Assembly: GCF_947241705.1 (NCBI RefSeq)
Contig: NC_079262.1
Location: forward strand, 434,001 to 498,000
DNA from: Saccharomyces mikatae IFO 1815
Taxonomy: Eukaryota > Ascomycota > Saccharomycetes > Saccharomycetales > Saccharomycetaceae
Direction of reading: 5' to 3'
Length of the DNA: 64,000 nucleotides
The notes under the pieces are model-generated. The model made no database searches. It had not been told where the DNA came from and worked only from the letters and a program-made list of their open reading frames with translations. Shown piece by piece: positions 58,444 to 64,000 of the stretch. The position numbers and the translations under genes are program-made. Positions within the stretch are counted from its first letter, which is position 1; every line of letters starts with the position of its first letter.

Positions 58444-59865
58444 ATGGGTAACGATAACAGTAAGAAAATCCAGGTGGAGGGGGAGAAAAAAATATCTAAG
58501 CAACCGGTCAATTTTCTGCCCCAAGGTAAATGGTTGAAGCCAAATGAAATCGAGTATGAGTTCGGCGGAACTGCCGGTGTTATTGGTATGGTAATCGGCT
58601 TCCCATTATTGATGTATTACATGTGGATTTGTGCAGAATTTTATCATGGAAAAATTGCCCTACCCAAGGCAGGTGAATCCTGGATGCACTTCGTCAAGCA
58701 TCTATATCAATTGTTCTTGGAAAACGGTGTCCCAGAAAAGTACGATTGGACTATTTTCTTGACATTTTGGGCGTTCCAGATAATTTTCTACTACACATTA
58801 CCTGGTATCTGGACCAAAGGTCAACCTTTGTCTCATTTGAAGGGCAAACAGTTGCCTTACTTCTGTAACGCTATGTGGACCTTATATGTTTCTACCACTT
58901 TGATCTTAGTTTTGCACTTTACCCATCTTTTTAGATTGTATGTTATCATTGACCGCTTTGGTAAGATCATGACATGTGCCATTATTTCTGGTTTCGCTTT
59001 CTCCATCATACTTTACTTATGGACGTTATTTATTTCTCATGATTATCATAGAATGACAGGAAACCATCTTTACGATTTCTTTATGGGAGCTCCACTAAAC
59101 CCTCGTTGGGGAATTCTAGATTTGAAGATGTTTTTCGAAGTTAGGTTACCATGGTTTACCCTTTATTTTATCACTTTAGGTGCTTGTTTAAAGCAATGGG
59201 AAACTTTCGGCTACGTGACTCCACAGTTGGGTGTTGTCATGCTAGCGCACTGGTTGTACGCCAATGCATGTGCCAAAGGTGAAGAACTAATTGTTCCAAC
59301 TTGGGACATGGCTTACGAGAAATTCGGATTTATGTTAATCTTTTGGAACATTGCGGGTGTACCATACACCTACTGTCACTGTACTTTATATTTGTACTAT
59401 CACGACCCATCTGAATATCGCTGGTCAACATTATATAATGTTTCATTGTATGTTGTCCTATTATGCGCTTACTACTTCTTCGACACGGCTAATGCCCAGA
59501 AAAATTCCTTTAGAAAGCAGATGTCCGGTGATAAGACTGTTAGAAAGACTTTCCCATTTTTGCCATACCAAGTATTGAAGAATCCAAAGTACATGGTAAC
59601 CTCCAATGGCTCGTATCTATTAATTGATGGTTGGTATACTTGGGCAAGAAAAATTCATTACACAGCTGACTGGACCCAATCTCTAATTTGGGCCTTGTCT
59701 TGTGGTTTCAATTCAGTATTCCCATGGTTTTTCCCAGCGTTCTTCCTTGTTGTTCTGGTTCATAGAGCTTTTAGGGATCAAGCCAAATGCAAGAGAAAGT
59801 ACGGAAAGGATTGGGACGAATATTGTAAGCACTGTCCTTATGTATTCATTCCCTACATCTTCTAG
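58444..59865 (+). CDS. ERG4: Delta(24(28)) sterol C-24 reductase Erg4
   Basis: 473 residues from the ATG at 58444. A Met 16 codons upstream is ignored because the S. cerevisiae protein aligns from the inner Met ([13 protein letters not shown]). A multi-pass ER membrane enzyme of the sterol reductase (ERG4/ERG24) family, with about eight hydrophobic segments. The family signature region is [19 protein letters not shown], and the end is [25 protein letters not shown]. Role: the last step of ergosterol synthesis, NADPH-dependent reduction of the C-24(28) double bond. Upstream is a palindromic sterol-response-like site. Confidence 0.97.
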   Translation: MGNDNSKKIQVEGEKKISKQPVNFLPQGKWLKPNEIEYEFGGTAGVIGMVIGFPLLMYYMWICAEFYHGKIALPKAGESWMHFVKHLYQLFLENGVPEKYDWTIFLTFWAFQIIFYYTLPGIWTKGQPLSHLKGKQLPYFCNAMWTLYVSTTLILVLHFTHLFRLYVIIDRFGKIMTCAIISGFAFSIILYLWTLFISHDYHRMTGNHLYDFFMGAPLNPRWGILDLKMFFEVRLPWFTLYFITLGACLKQWETFGYVTPQLGVVMLAHWLYANACAKGEELIVPTWDMAYEKFGFMLIFWNIAGVPYTYCHCTLYLYYHDPSEYRWSTLYNVSLYVVLLCAYYFFDTANAQKNSFRKQMSGDKTVRKTFPFLPYQVLKNPKYMVTSNGSYLLIDGWYTWARKIHYTADWTQSLIWALSCGFNSVFPWFFPAFFLVVLVHRAFRDQAKCKRKYGKDWDEYCKHCPYVFIPYIF

Positions 59866-60075
59866 ACTTTTTCTGTATTCACTTTACTGCCTTCCTTTTA
59901 TAGTTTGTACATAGAAAGTATACATGACTTACACGACTAAAAGTTTAAAGAAATTGATTTTCTATTATTCAGTCTAATTCTTTCACATAATAGATCCTAA
60001 TGAAGCTATTTTTTTTGTAAATATACTCTGTGTTACGTGTATAATTTTACACTATGTTATGGTTGGATAAGTATA

Positions 60076-60834
60076 TTAATCCTGTTCAGCAATTGCTACT
60101 AGCCTTTCTTCGATGTTCTCAGCACTCAACGTAAAAAAGTTGTCCTTAATGGCGACACCGACTTCCAAATCATTCTTGGAGAACTCAGTACCTAAGGCAT
60201 CAATCATATGGGTAATAGCAAACTCTACAACCTTTTCCCATGATTCTTCATTAATATGTTCAATTTTGCTCTTTTTGAAATGGTTTTCTAAGTTTGTTGT
60301 AATCTCTTGTTGTTTTGGCCCTGTTGCCGTAGCTTTATAACCAACATAATAGCCTGCAGGGTCAGTTTTATAAATGGATGGACCCAATTCTTCGTCTACG
60401 GAAACAAAAGTAAGTATAACCCCCAGTGGTCTCATGTAAGCTCTTTGGGTATAGATTTGGGAAAGGTTAGCCATTCTCTTAGCCAATACATCACACGGCA
60501 TATCGTAACCATATTTATAACGGAATTCAGCAGCCTCAGCCTTGGCCCTTAAGGCTGCATTTCTTGCATCTGGTATTGGCCCGTTTACTACCATGCCAAT
60601 TGTTCTTGAAATAGAAAATATATACGAAACGGTAGTTGGATCTAACAGTTTATCAGGAACTTTCTTCTGACTTATCACTACAGTGCAATTCTTACCTCTG
60701 ACCGCCAGTGAGTTTATATTAGTTTGATTAGTGGCTTTGAAGGCATATTCTACTTGATATAAACGACCTTCGGGGGAAAAGATGGTAATATGTCTGTCGT
60801 AACCAGCAGCAGATGCGGCAGCAGCACCAGACAT
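60076..60834 (-). CDS. SCL1: 20S proteasome alpha-1 subunit Scl1
   Basis: 252 residues, the same as S. cerevisiae. The alpha-type N-terminal signature [23 protein letters not shown] (about 12-34, including the YDR gate residues) is followed by the conserved Ntn-hydrolase fold without the catalytic Thr, as expected for an alpha subunit. Role: outer ring of the 20S core particle, contributing to the gate and to the binding of 19S. A PACE box (Rpn4 site) lies 100 bases upstream, in the promoter shared with MPO1. Confidence 0.98.
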   Translation of the reverse strand: MSGAAAASAAGYDRHITIFSPEGRLYQVEYAFKATNQTNINSLAVRGKNCTVVISQKKVPDKLLDPTTVSYIFSISRTIGMVVNGPIPDARNAALRAKAEAAEFRYKYGYDMPCDVLAKRMANLSQIYTQRAYMRPLGVILTFVSVDEELGPSIYKTDPAGYYVGYKATATGPKQQEITTNLENHFKKSKIEHINEESWEKVVEFAITHMIDALGTEFSKNDLEVGVAIKDNFFTLSAENIEERLVAIAEQD

Positions 60835-61137
60835 GATTATAATATGTTTCTTTTATTCTTAATCTTTGCCCTTATTACCTTTTAGTATCAGAACTAATGA
60901 ATAGGTCGCTTAAAATGGTTTAGTTTACCATGCGGTGGCAAATTGATGTAGAGTTTACCGTCGGCTGTGATATCACATTTAAGGATAACAATTATCATCA
61001 TAATAGGGTAGGGGAAATGAGAGGCCAAAGGTTACTCTTAACAAATAAAAAAGTAAATATCTATATAAGATTAATGCAACATGACTACAACAGGTGTTTG
61101 AGATATTTTCAAGCTATAGTTGTACAAAAAATAAAAA
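60835..61137. other. Divergent promoter of SCL1 and MPO1
   Basis: 303 bases. It contains a GGTGGCAAA proteasome element (60934-60942). Otherwise AT-rich, with nothing else identified. Confidence 0.6.
60934..60942 (+). promoter_or_regulatory. PACE box (Rpn4 site) upstream of SCL1
   Basis: GGTGGCAAA is an exact match to the proteasome-associated control element bound by Rpn4. It lies 100 bases before the SCL1 start and about 200 before MPO1. Rpn4 control of proteasome genes through this nonamer is established. Confidence 0.93.
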
Positions 61138-61659
61138 ATGGGCGGTCATTTATTGGATTTAAGGTCTCAGCTTGGATTTTACAAGTTTTACCATAACAAC
61201 CCTAAAAACGTCTTCATTCACTCAATATTTGTTCCCACGATCCTATTTAGTAGTTGTTGTATGCTCCATAGAGTTACCATTTACCATGGTATTTCGCTAA
61301 CTGCCCTTTTAAGCGTTTTTTTTTTCCTATTTTATTGCCTTCTGTACTTACCCACAGGCCTATTAGCGGGTCTTCTTTTACTTTTATTGAATCTTGCGCT
61401 GGTTGATCATAGGATTCATTTATCGTTTAAGCAGGAAGTAAGTTTATTTGTTATTGGTTGGATTTTCCAATTTATTGGTCACGGTGTCTTTGAGAAAAAG
61501 AGACCAGCGTTAATTGACAATGTGGTTCAGAGCCTGGTACTAGCACCGTACTTTATAATGTTCGAGTTTCTCTTTAAATTGGGTTTCATGCCTCAGTTAA
61601 AGGCAACGCTGGAACATGATCTTGAAATCAAACGAAGAAATTTTGGTAAACAAAAATAA
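61138..61659 (+). CDS. MPO1: ER 2-hydroxy fatty acid dioxygenase Mpo1
   Basis: 173 residues of the DUF962/Mpo1 family. Several membrane segments (about 30-50, 58-92, 100-120, 140-155). The conserved histidines lie in SQLGFYKFYHNNPKN and ALVDHRIHLSF, and HGVFEKKRPALIDN is a family signature with further His. Role (family): Fe2+-dependent dioxygenase that removes one carbon in alpha-oxidation of 2-hydroxy fatty acids from phytosphingosine breakdown in the ER. Matches YGL010W in position. Confidence 0.93.
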   Translation: MGGHLLDLRSQLGFYKFYHNNPKNVFIHSIFVPTILFSSCCMLHRVTIYHGISLTALLSVFFFLFYCLLYLPTGLLAGLLLLLLNLALVDHRIHLSFKQEVSLFVIGWIFQFIGHGVFEKKRPALIDNVVQSLVLAPYFIMFEFLFKLGFMPQLKATLEHDLEIKRRNFGKQK

Positions 61660-61908
61660 TGGAAAAAGTGTAAAGAAATAATACAATAAAAGCACATATA
61701 TCCTGAAATTCTTGGAGACTTATATACATACTAGGGCGGCTCTATTACGAAGTATATGAACGATGTTATATTCTAACAAAATAAATAATTAGATGAGTAC
61801 GTTAAAGTACGTATTAATAATAAATAAGTAGGGTGATTCTAAAAAATGAAAGCTTCTTAACAACTTATGTTTTGATTCCCAGATGGAAATTTATTTTCTT
61901 TGCATTGC

Positions 61909-64000
61909 TTACCAATCTTGATGAACTGTGTCAAAAGTGGTGGTGACAGCCTTTCTTTTTGGAACGTTATCAAACTTTAATAACTTTGATCCGCCTTCCA
62001 AGAATGAGTATTTATCTCTTCTCAAAGCTTCATATCTGGAAATGAATTCTTCCTTTTGCAATGTAATACCAATATCATCTAGACCGTTAACTAAACAGTG
62101 CTTTCTGAAAGGTTCTATTTCAAAGTGATCAACGAGCACATTACCATTGGAATCCAAAATTCTCTGGTTTGGCAAATCAACGCAAAGCTTGCCACCCTTA
62201 TTGGCAATAGGAATCAACTTATCAATGATAACTTGTTGATCTAGTCTAATTGGTAACAAGCCGTTCTTGAAAGAGTTATTGTAAAAAATATCACCGTAAG
62301 AAGGTGCAATAATGGACTTTATACCAAAATCTTTTAAAGCCCATGGTGCGTGTTCTCTTGAGGAACCACATCCAAAATTGTCACCAGTAACAACCAGTAT
62401 TTCAGCCTCTCTCCAGGGTTCGACATTTAATACGAAGTCTGTTTCTTGGTCCTTACCTTGATCGTCTTTGCGGAAACGCCATTCATAAAACAATCCCTTC
62501 TTTAAACCTGTTCTCTTTATTGTCTTCAAGAATTGTTTTGGAATAATAGCATCAGTATCAACATTAGCTTTATCCAATGGTGCGCTGATACCTTCCAAAG
62601 TCAAAAATGGTTTCATACCGGAAGAGCTAGGTTTAGCAGATGTATCAGTCGACTTCACTGGGATGTCTTTTAATTCATCGTTCGCAACATCCTGTGGGGC
62701 ATCTTCGGGTTGGACTGGTTCGGCGTGATCGTAAGCAGCACTTTCAAGCTCTTTTTCATCTTCTGAAGTAACTTCAAGTTTTGGATTACTTTGATCTTGG
62801 TTCTTGTACTCGAATTCTCTGATATCTACAAAGTGGCCAGAAATACCAGCAGCAGCAGCCATTGCTGGGGACATCAAATGTGTACGAGACAAGGCACCTT
62901 GACGACCTTCGAAATTTCTATTAGATGTAGAAGCACAGCGTTCGTAGGCATCCAAAATATCCGGATTCATACCTAAACACATTGAACAACCAGCTTCTCT
63001 CCATTCAAAACCAGCCTCTTGGAAAATCTTGTGCAACCCTTCTGCTTCAGCTTGTTTTTTTACCAGACCGGAACCTGGTACGACCATAGCCAATTTGATG
63101 TTACTAGCCAGTTTTTGACCTTTAACTACAGCTGCTGCGCTTCTTAAATCTTCAATACGACCATTAGTACAAGAGCCAATGAAAACTTTATCTACTTTAA
63201 TACTCTTAAGTGGTGTGTTTGGTTCCAAACCCATATAAGCTAAGGCTCTCTCCATTCCTGACTTCTTAATTGGATCAGTAACATTGCTTGGATCTGGGAC
63301 CGAACCGGTAATTGGCAATGCATCTTGAGGAGAGGTACCCCATGTAATAGTTGGAATCACATCAACAGCTTCAATGTTAATTTCATGATCAAATTTAGCG
63401 CCTTCATCGGTTTTCAAAGTTTTCCAGTAGGAAACGGCCTTTTCCCATTCAGCGCCCTTTGGAGCTAAAGGTCTACCTTTAGTGTATTGGAAGGTGATTT
63501 CATCTGGTTTAATCATTCCTGCTCTTGCACCAGCTTCAATGGCCATGTTACACATGGACATACGTGCTTCCATGGAAAGAGCCTCAATAGCTTCACCAGC
63601 AAATTCAATAACAGATCCTGTACCACCTGCGGTACCTATCAGACCAATGATATACAAAATCAAATCCTTGGAGGTAATACCAGGTGATAGTTTACCATTA
63701 ACGGTAATTCTCATGTTTTTAGATTTGGCTTGAATAATCGTTTGCGTAGCTAGAACATGTTCGACTTCAGAAGTACCAATACCAAAAGCCAAAGAACCAA
63801 AGGCACCGTGGGTAGAGGTATGAGAGTCACCACAGACAACAGTAGTACCCGGTAAAGTGAAACCTTCTTCAGGGCCAATAGTATGGACGATACCTTGTCT
63901 TGCTTCGCTCATACCAAAATATGGAACACCGAATTGTTTAACATTGTTTTCCAAGGTCTTAACTTGGAGACGTGAATCAGTTTGTTTGATAAATGTGTCT
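61909..64000 (-). CDS. LEU1: Isopropylmalate isomerase Leu1 (5' end beyond right edge)
   Basis: The minus-strand frame ends with TAA at 61911-61909 and is open to the right edge, giving about 696 residues of an expected 779; roughly the first 80 are missing. Aconitase-family fold with the 4Fe-4S ligands in IGSCTNGR and [12 protein letters not shown]. The C-terminal swivel domain carries [14 protein letters not shown], and an acidic linker with [15 protein letters not shown] joins the two. Role: converts 2-isopropylmalate to 3-isopropylmalate in leucine synthesis, cytosolic. Its promoter (Leu3, Gcn4 control) is outside the window. Very similar to S. cerevisiae. Confidence 0.98.
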   Translation of the reverse strand, partial: DTFIKQTDSRLQVKTLENNVKQFGVPYFGMSEARQGIVHTIGPEEGFTLPGTTVVCGDSHTSTHGAFGSLAFGIGTSEVEHVLATQTIIQAKSKNMRITVNGKLSPGITSKDLILYIIGLIGTAGGTGSVIEFAGEAIEALSMEARMSMCNMAIEAGARAGMIKPDEITFQYTKGRPLAPKGAEWEKAVSYWKTLKTDEGAKFDHEINIEAVDVIPTITWGTSPQDALPITGSVPDPSNVTDPIKKSGMERALAYMGLEPNTPLKSIKVDKVFIGSCTNGRIEDLRSAAAVVKGQKLASNIKLAMVVPGSGLVKKQAEAEGLHKIFQEAGFEWREAGCSMCLGMNPDILDAYERCASTSNRNFEGRQGALSRTHLMSPAMAAAAGISGHFVDIREFEYKNQDQSNPKLEVTSEDEKELESAAYDHAEPVQPEDAPQDVANDELKDIPVKSTDTSAKPSSSGMKPFLTLEGISAPLDKANVDTDAIIPKQFLKTIKRTGLKKGLFYEWRFRKDDQGKDQETDFVLNVEPWREAEILVVTGDNFGCGSSREHAPWALKDFGIKSIIAPSYGDIFYNNSFKNGLLPIRLDQQVIIDKLIPIANKGGKLCVDLPNQRILDSNGNVLVDHFEIEPFRKHCLVNGLDDIGITLQKEEFISRYEALRRDKYSFLEGGSKLLKFDNVPKRKAVTTTFDTVHQDW

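Overview
The window is nuclear DNA of a budding yeast of the genus Saccharomyces. The gene content, order and orientation match the left arm of Saccharomyces cerevisiae chromosome VII from RIM8 (YGL045W) to LEU1 (YGL009C), without a visible break. Compact genes, introns with TACTAAC branch points, intron-bearing tRNAs and Ty LTR remnants all fit. Compared with what I remember of the S. cerevisiae reference proteins, most are alike but carry many substitutions and different poly-Gln/poly-Asn lengths (Aga2, Cwh41 and Pdr1 clearly differ). I therefore think this is a sister species in the Saccharomyces complex rather than S. cerevisiae itself. I could not run an alignment to say which one.

Layout. 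1-5.3 kb: 3' end of RIM8, RNA15, DST1, a small mitochondrial-type gene (YGL041W-A) and HEM2. 5.3-8.8 kb: a gene-free stretch with two solo Ty1/Ty2-type delta LTRs, a solo Ty3-type sigma LTR with an intact 5-bp target duplication, and an intron-bearing tRNA-Leu(CAA). 8.8-18.2 kb: a YGL039W reductase, OCH1, PNC1, YGL036W and MIG1. 18.2-20.5 kb: a long intergenic region ending in the HOP2 promoter. 20.5-25.3 kb: HOP2 (two introns), AGA2, RPL24A, RPL30 (one autoregulatory intron) and CGR1. 25.3-26.8 kb: tRNA-Phe(GAA) and a composite delta remnant. 26.8-45.2 kb: SCW11, CWH41, TRP5, PGD1/MED3, PIB2, STT3, ALK1, GET1, CKB1 and JAC1. 45.4-64 kb: ATE1, KAP122, YGL015C, PUF4, PDR1, ERG4, SCL1, MPO1 and LEU1, which runs off the right edge.

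The genes are unlinked housekeeping functions with no operon logic, as is normal for yeast: mRNA 3'-end formation and elongation, haem, NAD, tryptophan, leucine and ergosterol synthesis, N-glycosylation (OCH1, CWH41, STT3), ribosome synthesis, proteasome, and mating and meiosis (AGA2, HOP2). Several promoters carry readable control sites that fit their genes: four STREs before PNC1, a URS1 before HOP2, an alpha2/Mcm1-type operator before AGA2, PAC plus RRPE before CGR1, a PACE box before SCL1, a Gcn4 site before TRP5, Ace2 and Fkh sites before SCW11, and a palindromic TCGTTTAA site before ERG4.

I found no new multi-gene system. The observations most worth a second look are a protein-like 65-codon open frame without an ATG start opposite the HOP2 promoter, the altered catalytic loop of the haspin-like kinase ALK1 (HRN instead of HRD), a long perfect hairpin upstream of OCH1, and the LTR cluster beside the tRNA genes.
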